From assembly GCF_009755225.1 (NCBI RefSeq), contig NZ_WQKZ01000004.1:1-64000 (forward strand): DNA of 64,000 nt, written 5' to 3'. A model generated the notes under the pieces. The model worked only from the letters and a program-made list of their open reading frames with translations, ran no database searches and was not told the origin of the DNA. The stretch's first letter is position 1. Every line of letters starts with the position of its first letter. Position numbers and translations under genes: made by a program. Source of the stretch: Hymenobacter ginkgonis. Its GTDB lineage: Bacteria; Bacteroidota; Bacteroidia; Cytophagales; Hymenobacteraceae. Positions 7,666-16,124 of the stretch are shown here, piece by piece.

Positions 7666-10359
7666 ATGACGATAACTGAGCGCGGGCAGCGGCTGCTAGG
7701 CGTGCGCCCCGAGGAAGGACAGACAGTGTGGCTGTTTTTCCTGCATAATTTCTTACTGGGCATCGGCACCATCTTGGTGTACGTGGCGGCCAATGTGCTG
7801 CTGCTCGAAAATAACCCAGAGCGCAATCTTCCACTGGCTTATGGCCTGGCCGCACTGGCTATGCTGATTGCCGGCCAAGTGTACGGCCATTTCGAGCACC
7901 ATTGGCTGTTGCAAAAACTTGCGGGGCGAGTGCTACTGGCCACAGTGGCCCTCACAGGGGTGCTGGGCGTGCTGGTAGCTACGGGGCACTCGGTGGCGGC
8001 GGCTATCGCCATTATGGCGGGCTACCGGGTCATTTATTTACTGACCAATCTAGAATTTTGGGGAGTATCAGCAGTGGTGTTTGATGTGCGGCAGAGCAAG
8101 CGGCTATTTGCCATCATCAGCGCGGGCGATATGCCGGCCAAGGCGATGGGCGCCGTGCTGGCTATTCTCATTCATACCAACGCCGACTTGCCCTGGCTGC
8201 TCGGCACAGCCTTTGGGGCCTACCTAGCAGCCCTACTAGCGCTACAAGCTACCCTGCGTTCGCACGTAGTAGAGGCTGCCCCTGACCGCCGCCGGACGCG
8301 GCTGCAGGGGGTAGCGCCGGGCCTGCGGCGCTGGTTTGGCGATAGCCAACTGGTGCAGACAATGTGCCTGAGCCTGCTGGGTTTGGCCGCCGTCACGACT
8401 GGCATCGAGTACCTTTTTTTTGTGAACGTTAAGCACCGTTTTCACGACGAAGCGGCCGTGATGCGCTACGTAGGTACCGTGTTGGTTATCACCTATTTGC
8501 TGGCAATGGTGTTTAAGCTGTTGCTCTCGCAGCATACGCTCGACCGGCTGGGCGTGCGGTGGGTGCTGCTGGCCTTGCCGGTAGCCCTGCTGGGCGGCTT
8601 GGCGCTGTACGCCGGCCTCGACCGGACCGATGCGACTGCGCTGCTACCTTATTTCTGCGGCTTATACCTGGGGCTGGAAGTGCTGCGCCGAGCCGTGTTC
8701 GACCCGGTGTTTCTGCTGTTATTCCAGCCGCTCTCGGCGCCCGAGCGGCTGCAAGCCCACACCTTAGCAAAAGGCTTGTACGAACCGCTGGGCATGGCTC
8801 TGGGCGGCGGGCTGCTATTTGCGCTGCATGCACTACCAGGTGGCCAGACCTGGGCACCGTTTGGCTGGATGGGACTGCTGACAGGAGTAGTGCTGTATTT
8901 TTTGACGCGTACTTACCGCCAATATGTGGCCGAGTTGCAGCACTCGCTCAGTCTGCGCTTTACGGGAGAAGAGGCCGAGGCGACAACCGATTCGGCAGTC
9001 GCTGATGCTCTACCCCCCACCGCTAGCCCCAGCGAAATCAGGCAGCTTATTCGCAACCTGGGTACCAAGGCCGGCCGCACGGCTGCCACCCAGCGCTTGC
9101 TACACCTGGGCGAAACTGCTTTGCCTACTCTGGCAGAAGCGCTGAGTCTCAACACCGACCAATCGTTGGTGCGGCGCGTGGCGCAGGTGTGCGGCCGGCT
9201 GCGCACTGCCGCCAGCCGGCAACTGCTGGTGACGTTGGCGCGGCAGCCCCACCTATTTCGGCGCGAAGCGGCGTTGCGGGCGTTGCGTAATTTTGATGGG
9301 GTAGCAGCCGATGCGCCGCTGTTTCAGGCTTTGGTGCAAGAAGAAATGCACTTGGCCCAGCAACTACTACACGGCTTGGCCACGGCTGGCGCCGAACTCG
9401 CGCGCTGCCTAGACTACGAATTGACGCGCGCACAGCAGCGAATCTTTGGCTTACTTTGGCAGCTCTACCCCCCCCAAATTATCGCAGATGCCCAGCGCGG
9501 CGTAACCCACGCAACCCGCGAGCGCCAAGCTAATGCCCTCGAAATTCTGGACAACAGTATTGCCCGGCCTACCTACCAGGGCTTGCAAGCCCTACTTACC
9601 CTAGCCCCTATTGGTGAGAAAGAGCGCACGTTTGCCCGTATGCTGGGCCCTTTGCTAACGCCCGACCCTATTGTGGAAACGGTGGTGGAGCGCGGCGAGG
9701 CCATTTTTACGGACTGGACGGTGAGCGTGGCCCTTAGCCAGTGGCAGCCCACGGCTACTACCATCGAAGCGCTATCGCCACACTTGCGTAGCGCGAGCCC
9801 ACTGGTGCGCGAAAGTGCTTTCCGAATACTGACTAAATTAGCTAACCAGCAGTCGGCGCTGTATCAACGCATAAATGCCGCTCATCAAACTCTCGACAGC
9901 CTCCTTATGAGCCACGCCGCTACCGTTTCTCACATTGCCGCCACCGAGCGAGTGCACGTATTGCAGCAAACCGCGCTGTTTGCTGAAACGCCCGAAAACG
10001 TGCTCAGCAGCATCGTGCCTATTATGAAAGAAGTGACCTTTGCCAATGGCCAGCAAATTTTTGCCAAAGGTGATTTGGGCACTTCCCTTTTCATCATTTA
10101 CGCCGGAGAGGTAGGTATCTTCAACGGCCCACAGCGGCTGACAACCTTCGGCAAGGGCGACTTTTTTGGCGAACTGGCGCTGCTCGACGCGGAGCCCCGC
10201 TCGGCCTCGGCCCTGGCACAGGGCGAAGTAACGGCTTTCCGACTTGACCAAGAAGATTTTTACGACGTGATGGAAGAACGCGGCGAAGTGCTGCGCAATA
10301 TTCTGCGGGTGCTCTGCCAGCGTTTACGCAAGCAAAACGAGGCATTGCAGAATAAATAA
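7666..10359 (+). CDS. Transporter-like membrane protein with HEAT-like repeats and C-terminal cyclic-nucleotide-binding domain
   Basis: Protein of 898 residues from the ATG at 7666; an earlier GTG at 7588 lies inside the palindromic repeat and is unlikely. Residues 1-435 are hydrophobic with about 12 predicted spans and resemble MFS or ATP/ADP-translocase (NTT) proteins. Residues 455-735 are helical repeats of HEAT type (for example LLHLGETALPTLAEAL). Residues 763-898 form a cNMP-binding domain, with the phosphate-binding cassette FGELALLDAEPRSASA near 833-848 retaining the Gly-Glu and Arg that contact the cyclic phosphate. No DNA-binding domain follows it. Inference: a membrane protein gated by cAMP. 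It converges on an adenylate cyclase operon. Transport activity and substrate are unproven. Confidence 0.8.
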   Translation: MTITERGQRLLGVRPEEGQTVWLFFLHNFLLGIGTILVYVAANVLLLENNPERNLPLAYGLAALAMLIAGQVYGHFEHHWLLQKLAGRVLLATVALTGVLGVLVATGHSVAAAIAIMAGYRVIYLLTNLEFWGVSAVVFDVRQSKRLFAIISAGDMPAKAMGAVLAILIHTNADLPWLLGTAFGAYLAALLALQATLRSHVVEAAPDRRRTRLQGVAPGLRRWFGDSQLVQTMCLSLLGLAAVTTGIEYLFFVNVKHRFHDEAAVMRYVGTVLVITYLLAMVFKLLLSQHTLDRLGVRWVLLALPVALLGGLALYAGLDRTDATALLPYFCGLYLGLEVLRRAVFDPVFLLLFQPLSAPERLQAHTLAKGLYEPLGMALGGGLLFALHALPGGQTWAPFGWMGLLTGVVLYFLTRTYRQYVAELQHSLSLRFTGEEAEATTDSAVADALPPTASPSEIRQLIRNLGTKAGRTAATQRLLHLGETALPTLAEALSLNTDQSLVRRVAQVCGRLRTAASRQLLVTLARQPHLFRREAALRALRNFDGVAADAPLFQALVQEEMHLAQQLLHGLATAGAELARCLDYELTRAQQRIFGLLWQLYPPQIIADAQRGVTHATRERQANALEILDNSIARPTYQGLQALLTLAPIGEKERTFARMLGPLLTPDPIVETVVERGEAIFTDWTVSVALSQWQPTATTIEALSPHLRSASPLVRESAFRILTKLANQQSALYQRINAAHQTLDSLLMSHAATVSHIAATERVHVLQQTALFAETPENVLSSIVPIMKEVTFANGQQIFAKGDLGTSLFIIYAGEVGIFNGPQRLTTFGKGDFFGELALLDAEPRSASALAQGEVTAFRLDQEDFYDVMEERGEVLRNILRVLCQRLRKQNEALQNK

Positions 10360-10407
10360 CTCCTATCAGCCAGGGCTGTGCTATACTCGCCCTGGCTGAT
10401 AGGAGTT
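10358..10407. terminator. Perfect 18-bp hairpin between convergent genes
   Basis: AACTCCTATCAGCCAGGG (10358-10375) is exactly complementary to 10390-10407 around a 14-nt loop. The left arm includes part of the TAA of the cNMP-binding protein gene. There is no T run on either side, so it is not a classical intrinsic terminator; it may stabilise both 3' ends or block converging polymerases. Confidence 0.6.
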
Positions 10408-10420
10408 GGGCGGCTACCCC

Positions 10421-11467
10421 CTACGCTACTACCTCGTAGGTCATGATGGGGTGTGCCTTGTTCTTTAGCTTTAGCTCGCCGATGGGCTGGCACTCAAAGC
10501 TTTCTTTTATGCGCTGATAAATAGATTCCGTAATGATTATTTGGTTCGGCTGCGCGGCCGACTGCAGGCGCTGGCTCACGTTCACGGTATCACCTATTAC
10601 GGTGTAATCCAGGCGCTTGAGAGAGGCTGAGCCGATGTTTCCCGAGACCATTTCGCCGGTGTTGATGCCCATGCTCACGGCGGGGTGGTAGTCGGTGCCA
10701 TCGGGCATCAGGTCGTGGTTGGCTTTTAGCTGCGTGCGCACCACGAGGGCCGCGTCGATGGCGCGGTCGAGGTGGTAGTCGCCCTTAAAAACCGCCATCA
10801 CGGCATCGCCCATAAATTTGTCGATGTAGCCACCGTGCGCGATTACCTCGTGCACAATCTGGTCGAAATACTTGTTGAGCAGCGATACGACTGTGCCGGC
10901 CGGCTGCGTTTCGGAGAGCGAAGTGAAGCCGCAGATATCCACAAACATCACGGTAGCCTCCACCGTCTCGCTGGCCAGCAGCGTGTTCTCGAAACCGGGC
11001 CGGGCCATGAAATTGATGACCGTTTCATCGACGTACATGCGCAGGATATTATTCTCCTGAATGGCCCGCATCGTGTCGCGCAGTTGCTGCACGTGCACGA
11101 TGGTTTTCTCCATTGTCAGCTCCAGGTCGTTAAAATCCACGGGCTTGCACACAAAGTCGAACGCCCCGCGGTTCATGGCGGCCCGGATGTTCTCCATATC
11201 TCCGTAGGCCGACACCATCACGGTTTTGGTTACGGGGTTATTTTCGTGCATGCGGCTGAGCAGCGTCAAGCCATCCATCACGGGCATGTTGATGTCGGAG
11301 AGCACAATGTCGGTGTCAGGATGCTCCCCTAAACGGTCGAGCGCCTCCTGCCCGTTGCTGGCGAAGATAAATTCGTAGGCATTCTCGCGGATTTTGCGGC
11401 GGAATTTCTGCTTGATGAGCAGTTCTAAGTCTGCTTCATCGTCTACGACCAGGATTTTCGTTTTCAT
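10421..11467 (-). CDS. Response regulator with class III adenylate cyclase output domain
   Basis: Protein of 348 residues. Receiver domain 1-125: acidic pair Asp9/Asp10, phospho-acceptor Asp58 in LSDINMP, Lys108 in CKPVDF. After a helical linker comes a class III cyclase domain (about 165-348) with metal-binding Asp177 (FVDICGF) and Asp221 (FMGDAVMA), adenine-selecting Lys217 and Asp287 (RLDYTVIG), and transition-state Asn296 and Arg300. All catalytic positions favour ATP over GTP. It is the last gene of a minus-strand operon with a receiver gene (4-nt ATGA overlap) and two histidine kinases, so cAMP synthesis is probably controlled by phosphorylation. It faces a cNMP-binding membrane protein gene. 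Confidence 0.93.
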   Translation of the reverse strand: MKTKILVVDDEADLELLIKQKFRRKIRENAYEFIFASNGQEALDRLGEHPDTDIVLSDINMPVMDGLTLLSRMHENNPVTKTVMVSAYGDMENIRAAMNRGAFDFVCKPVDFNDLELTMEKTIVHVQQLRDTMRAIQENNILRMYVDETVINFMARPGFENTLLASETVEATVMFVDICGFTSLSETQPAGTVVSLLNKYFDQIVHEVIAHGGYIDKFMGDAVMAVFKGDYHLDRAIDAALVVRTQLKANHDLMPDGTDYHPAVSMGINTGEMVSGNIGSASLKRLDYTVIGDTVNVSQRLQSAAQPNQIIITESIYQRIKESFECQPIGELKLKNKAHPIMTYEVVA

Positions 11468-11847
11468 GCGGTTGAGATAGCGTGGAGCTTATCCTTGAGG
11501 GCCGTAAAATCTACTGGCTTGGTCAGGAAGTCATTGGCGCCAAGTTCCATAGCTTGGTTGTAGCTATCGGTATCGCCGTAGGCAGTTATCATCATCACCA
11601 GCGGCGGCGGGGGCGGGATTAGGTCGTGCTTTACGTGGCGCAACAGTTCTAGCCCACTCATGCCGGGCATATTAATGTCGCTGAGAATGAGCACCACTTC
11701 GGAGTGGTGGCCAGTCAGGAAAGTCAACGCTTCCTCGCCCGAATAGGCAAAGGAAAACGAAAACTCACCGCTGCGGATTTCGCGCCGGAAGCGCTGTTCG
11801 AACAGCGTACGCACGTCGGGTTCGTCGTCAACTACCAGGATTTTCAT
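11464..11847 (-). CDS. Single-domain response regulator
   Basis: Stand-alone receiver of 127 residues with Asp7/Asp8, phospho-acceptor Asp57 (LSDINMP), Thr in ITAYGD and Lys in TKPVDF. It has no output domain. The stretch IPPPPPLVMM puts five prolines just before the beta-4 strand, which is unusual. It overlaps the start of the receiver-cyclase by 4 nt and starts 34 nt after the adjoining kinase stop. It closely resembles the receiver of the cyclase, so the two probably share the same kinases; it may act as a phosphate sink or bind a partner. Confidence 0.93.
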   Translation of the reverse strand: MKILVVDDEPDVRTLFEQRFRREIRSGEFSFSFAYSGEEALTFLTGHHSEVVLILSDINMPGMSGLELLRHVKHDLIPPPPPLVMMITAYGDTDSYNQAMELGANDFLTKPVDFTALKDKLHAISTA

Positions 11848-11880
11848 GTCTTACAAAGTTAACGTAGTGGCCAATGCGGG

Positions 11881-13251
11881 TCAATCGGGCAGGGTAAGTA
11901 CAAACTCGGTACCTTGGCCGGGCGCGCTAACTACCTGCAGCGTACCCCCGTGGCCCTTCACCACAATATCGTGGGCCAGCGACAGCCCCAGACCAGTACC
12001 TTCGCCGCTGGGCTTGGTGGTAAAAAACGGCTCAAAAATGCGCGCCTGAATATCCGGCGGAATCCCCACGCCATTGTCGCCGACCCGCACCTCTACCCCT
12101 CCGTTTAGGGGCTGGGTATGCACGCTCACAGTGGGCGTGTAGCCGGCTTCGCCGAGCTGCTGGCGCTTCTGCACCGCATAAAACGCGTTGGTGAAGAGGT
12201 TGAGCAGCACGCGGCCCAGGTCTTGGCTCAGGGCTTCGATGAGGGGTAGGCTGGGCGCAAAATCGGTTTGCAGGGTGGCATTGAAGGTCTTGTCCTTGGC
12301 GCGCAGGCCGTGGTAAGCCAGGCGCAAGTATTCATCGGCCAGGGCGTTGAGGTCGGTGGGCCGGCGCTCGCCGGTGCTGGCGCGGCTGTGCTCTAGCATG
12401 CCCCGCACAATGCCCGAAGCCCGGCCGCCGTGCTGGGTAATGCGCTGCAAGTTTTGCTTCAAGTCGCGCAACAATTCGGCTTCAAGCTCGGCGTCGCGGG
12501 TAGGGCGGGCACGCTCTTCCTCCAACTCGGCCACCAGCTCGACGCTCACATCGGCGAAGTTGTTGACGAAGTTGAGCGGGTTCTGAATCTCGTGCGCAAT
12601 GCCGGCCGTGAGCTCGCCCAGGCTGGCCATTTTCTCACTCTGGATAAGCTGGCCCTGGGTGGCTTGCAGCTCGGAGAGCGTAGCCCGCAGCTCGTCGGTT
12701 TGGCGGGCCAGGGCGGCCGTGCGCTGGTTTATCATTTGGGCCAAGTCTAAGTTTTGCGCCTCGATGCGCTGCTTTTCACGCTCAGCCTCAAGACGTATTT
12801 GCTGCTCGGCCACTTCCGCCTTTTTATGATTGCGCGCCATTAGCCAGAATATTCCCTGCCAGATAAAGGCCACCATAATAGCTAGTTCCAGGGTATCGCT
12901 ATTGGCTTTGAGAAACTGGGGCGCGACGATACCCAGTAGCAACTGCACGGTTGCGAGCAACACGTAGGGCACCAAGCCCACCCCAATAAGCCATGCTGGC
13001 CGGTAGGCGCGCAGCTTCCACCCTGCCCCTACCCCTGCCCACAACACTGCCAGCACAAAGGCATCAGCCAAGAGGTCAATGGAGCTGCCCGTATAGATGG
13101 CAATGGCAAACAGCACCACTGCGGGCTTCCATATTTGGGCCAGCCACTTGTCCCAGCCGGGTAGCCGGGTAGGCGTGTCCAAAAACCGCCGGCCCAACCA
13201 CACCAAGCCCACGGCAATAGGCCCTTCGATTATCATGTTCGAGTCTGACAT
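11881..13251 (-). CDS. Membrane sensor histidine kinase (paralogue 1)
   Basis: Protein of 456 residues from the ATG at 13251 (a TTG four codons earlier is possible). The N-terminus has four or five membrane spans without a recognisable periplasmic sensor domain. A coiled coil follows (about 140-205), then a HisKA-type dimerisation segment with His220 in GIAHEIQNPLNFVNNF, and a HATPase_c domain with N box (LFTNAFYAV), DNGVGIP and GTGLGLSLAHD. The kinase half is nearly identical to that of the next gene upstream, whereas the membrane half is diverged. It is followed by a receiver and a receiver-cyclase, which are its likely partners. Confidence 0.92.
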   Translation of the reverse strand: MSDSNMIIEGPIAVGLVWLGRRFLDTPTRLPGWDKWLAQIWKPAVVLFAIAIYTGSSIDLLADAFVLAVLWAGVGAGWKLRAYRPAWLIGVGLVPYVLLATVQLLLGIVAPQFLKANSDTLELAIMVAFIWQGIFWLMARNHKKAEVAEQQIRLEAEREKQRIEAQNLDLAQMINQRTAALARQTDELRATLSELQATQGQLIQSEKMASLGELTAGIAHEIQNPLNFVNNFADVSVELVAELEEERARPTRDAELEAELLRDLKQNLQRITQHGGRASGIVRGMLEHSRASTGERRPTDLNALADEYLRLAYHGLRAKDKTFNATLQTDFAPSLPLIEALSQDLGRVLLNLFTNAFYAVQKRQQLGEAGYTPTVSVHTQPLNGGVEVRVGDNGVGIPPDIQARIFEPFFTTKPSGEGTGLGLSLAHDIVVKGHGGTLQVVSAPGQGTEFVLTLPD

Positions 13252-13285
13252 CAGGCAAGGCAAAAAACGGCTGAAACTTCTGTGC

Positions 13286-14665
13286 TTAAAAAGGCAGCGT
13301 AATACAAAATTCGGTGAATTCGCCCTCGCAACTTTCTACACTGAGCGTGCCACCGTGGCCTTTGGTAATAATATCGTGGCTCAACGAAAGTCCTAAGCCC
13401 GTGCCTTCGCCACTGGGCTTGGTGGTAAAAAACGGCTGAAACACCTTGGTACGCACCGCCTCCGGAATACCGGTGCCATTGTCGCGCACCCGCACTTCCA
13501 CATCGTCGCCCACGCGCCGGGTTTGCACGCGCACGGTAGGCGCGTAGCCGGCTTCGCCGAGCTGCTGGCGCTTTTGCACGGCGTAAAATGCATTGTTGAA
13601 GAGGTTGAGCAGCACGCGGCCCACATCGGGTGCCACGGCCTCGACCAGGGGTAGCACCGGCGCAAAATCGGTTTGCAGGGTGGCATTAAAGGTCTTGTCT
13701 TTGGCGCGCAGGCCGTGGTAGGCTAGGCGCAAGTACTCGTCGGCCAGGGCGTTGAGGTCGGTGAGGCGGCGCTCGCCGGTGCTGGCGCGGCTGTGTTCTA
13801 GCATGCCCCGCACAATGGATGCCGCGCGCTGGCCATGTTGATTGATTTTGAACAAGTTGTGCTTCAAATCGCGTAGCAGCTCGTCCTCCAGGCCTGCATC
13901 GCGGGTAGGGCGCGCTTGTTCTTCCTCCAACTCGGCCACCAGCTCGGCGCTCACATCGGCGAAGTTGTTGACGAAATTGAGCGGGTTCTGAATCTCGTGG
14001 GCAATGCCAGCCGTGAGCTCGCCCAGGCTGGCCATTTTCTCGCTCTGGATAAGCTGGCCCTGGGTAGTCCGCAGTTCGTCGAGGGCGGTGTTTAGCTCAG
14101 CCGCTTGCTGCGTGAGGGCGGCGGTGCGCTCGGCCACCAAGCGCTCCAACTCGGCGTTTTGGGCCGCAATAAGTTGGCGTTCCTGCTCTTCCTTCTCACG
14201 CAGCTGCTCTTGCTTAATGAGGGCCTTTTTCTGGCTGCGGGCTAAGAATACCATCGCGAAAAACCAGTACGCATCCAGGCTGCCAAATATCTTAAACAGC
14301 GTGGTGAGGGGGGGTAGCAGCTGGTAGCCGCCCAGCTGCAGGCACACCGATATGAAGCGCTGCAACACCACCGGCGCCAAGCCCAGCAGCAGCGTGCGGG
14401 CCGGCCGGTAATGGCGCAGGCGCAGCAAGGTGGCCACTATCGCCCCAACGGCCACCAGCAAATACGCATCGTCAAGATGCGTATTTTTATAGTGCAGCAC
14501 GGCCGTTATAGCAAAGGTGACGGCAGCTGGCGCCCAGAGCCAGCTCAGCAGGCGGTTCCAGCGGGGCAGGCGCTGGGGCACATCCAGCAGGCGCCGCACC
14601 AGCTGTACCAGCAGCATCACTACCCCTATTGCCAGCAGCAAATCCGCGTTGGTGTATCTATTCAT
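13286..14665 (-). CDS. Membrane sensor histidine kinase (paralogue 2)
   Basis: Protein of 459 residues, first gene of the kinase-receiver-cyclase operon. Same layout as its neighbour: about five hydrophobic spans, a coiled coil (145-210), phospho-acceptor His223 in GIAHEIQNPLNFVNNF, N box (LFNNAFYAV), DNGTGIP and GTGLGLSLSHD. The stop is 34 nt from the ATG of paralogue 1. The pair looks like a tandem duplication in which the sensing half diverged, giving two inputs to common receivers. It starts 85 nt downstream of the mobA-like gene on the same strand. Confidence 0.92.
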   Translation of the reverse strand: MNRYTNADLLLAIGVVMLLVQLVRRLLDVPQRLPRWNRLLSWLWAPAAVTFAITAVLHYKNTHLDDAYLLVAVGAIVATLLRLRHYRPARTLLLGLAPVVLQRFISVCLQLGGYQLLPPLTTLFKIFGSLDAYWFFAMVFLARSQKKALIKQEQLREKEEQERQLIAAQNAELERLVAERTAALTQQAAELNTALDELRTTQGQLIQSEKMASLGELTAGIAHEIQNPLNFVNNFADVSAELVAELEEEQARPTRDAGLEDELLRDLKHNLFKINQHGQRAASIVRGMLEHSRASTGERRLTDLNALADEYLRLAYHGLRAKDKTFNATLQTDFAPVLPLVEAVAPDVGRVLLNLFNNAFYAVQKRQQLGEAGYAPTVRVQTRRVGDDVEVRVRDNGTGIPEAVRTKVFQPFFTTKPSGEGTGLGLSLSHDIITKGHGGTLSVESCEGEFTEFCITLPF

Positions 14666-14750
14666 TGGCGGCCGAACTAAGGCCCTGCAAGTTAAGCGCG
14701 CGCACGGTGTGGCCTACTACTTTCTGGTTGGCGGTGCCGTGCGCTTACGC

Positions 14751-15944
14751 TTAGGCCCGCGCCCCGCTGGGCGGGCCCGCTAGTGCTTGCTGCGCGGCGG
14801 CGCGCTCGTCGGGCGTGTTCACATTGCGCAAGGCATCGCCACCGGGGGTAGGCAGCACTTCCACATCGCTGTTGATGAGCATCTTGCGCGGGCACGAATA
14901 ACCTAGGCCCAGAAAGCGCAGCAGCTCGGGGTAGGCCCGCGGCTCGAAAATGGTGATGAGCGGCTCGGGAAATTCGTTGCTCGGACTGCGAAAAGCCGTG
15001 GCCAAGCGATTGGGCTGGCGACCCGCTACCAGCTCGCGCAACGTATCGGCCGTGAGGAAGGGCAAGTCGCAGGCCAGCACGAGCCAGGCCGCGTTGGGGT
15101 CGCGCTGAAAGGCCGACAAAATGCCGCCCAGTGGCCCTAAGCCCAAAAAGGTATCGGGCAGCGGCTGCAAGCCCACGGGTAGCTCGGCGGCCTGCTCGGC
15201 ACGGCACGACACAAACACCTCTTGGCAGACTTCGGCCAGCAGCGCGGCCGCTACTTCGCGTTGCTCGCGGCCCTGGGGGCCGTAGCGCAGTTGGCCCTTG
15301 TCGGTCTGCATGCGCTGGCTGAGGCCGCCGGCTAGCACGAGGCCGCGCAAGGGTGCTTGCCGCGCGCGCAGCCACTCGGCTACCCAGGCCGCTAAGCCAG
15401 CCGTATCGGCCACGGCAAACTGCGGAAGTTGGGCGTAGTTAGGCAAATGCGCTTGCAGGTACTCGGGAATTTTGCCTACCCCCTCGGCCAGCACCAAGGC
15501 TTGTACATCGGTCAGCTTCTCAAGCTTATGGGCTAGCGACTTGCGCGGGTCTATAAGCACGATTTGGTGGCGAGCGCGGAAGTGGTTGCCGTTCACCAGC
15601 ACCAAGTCGGCGCCGGCCAGCAGTTCGGGCTGCGAAAAGCGGTCGAACGCCCGCAGGTCGTCGCGGCGGCGGAAGTGAATTTTATCGGTTACCTCTGCCC
15701 AGGCGCCGGCTTGCAGCAACGGGCTCAGGGTTTGAGCCGCCTCGGCGTCGCCGCTGGCGTGGTCGGCATCGACGTAGCCCAGGCGGTGCCCGGCCGGCGT
15801 CAGCGCCGCCGTGAGGCGAGCAGCCAAGCGCTGAATATCGCCGCAGGGCGCGCCCAAAAAGGCCAACTCGTGGCGGGCAAATTCGCCGATATCGGGGCGG
15901 GTTAGGGCAACGTGCTTCGAGCGGGGGGCGGGGGTAGGAGTCAT
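14751..15944 (-). CDS. mobA: MobA-type NTP transferase fused to an N-terminal domain without a P-loop
   Basis: Protein of 397 residues. The C-terminal half (about 197-380) is a molybdenum-cofactor guanylyltransferase-like domain: GLVLAGGLSQRMQTDKG is the nucleotide-binding loop and VLACDLPFLTA the metal-binding strand. The first 190 residues (RPDIGEFARHELAFLGAPCG, YVDADHASGD, VLVNGNHF) look like a MobB-type nucleotide-binding fold, but no GxxGxGKS motif is present. Expected role: attaching GMP to molybdopterin for the formate-dehydrogenase-like enzyme encoded nearby. It is divergent from moeA with 180 nt between. The MobA call is strong; the N-terminal role is unknown. Confidence 0.85.
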   Translation of the reverse strand: MTPTPAPRSKHVALTRPDIGEFARHELAFLGAPCGDIQRLAARLTAALTPAGHRLGYVDADHASGDAEAAQTLSPLLQAGAWAEVTDKIHFRRRDDLRAFDRFSQPELLAGADLVLVNGNHFRARHQIVLIDPRKSLAHKLEKLTDVQALVLAEGVGKIPEYLQAHLPNYAQLPQFAVADTAGLAAWVAEWLRARQAPLRGLVLAGGLSQRMQTDKGQLRYGPQGREQREVAAALLAEVCQEVFVSCRAEQAAELPVGLQPLPDTFLGLGPLGGILSAFQRDPNAAWLVLACDLPFLTADTLRELVAGRQPNRLATAFRSPSNEFPEPLITIFEPRAYPELLRFLGLGYSCPRKMLINSDVEVLPTPGGDALRNVNTPDERAAAQQALAGPPSGARA

Positions 15945-16124
15945 AAGGCTTAGAACAATCGAACGGGAAATTAGCTTGAGGGCAAGCTACTGTTGTCAGC
16001 GAGAGGTGGGACGGCGAAGCCATCTATCCGCACATTTGCAAAAATTGAGCGCGCGTAGAAAGGATTGCTTTGCCATTCCATTTAGGTACTGATAACCGCT
16101 TTCCTTGGGTTTTACTTATTAGCC

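Noticed and set aside
14692..15375. Minus-strand 227-codon Arg/Ala-rich frame overlapping the mobA-like gene
   Set aside because: Out-of-frame reading of the real mobA-like gene on the same strand; extreme Arg/Ala/Pro composition.
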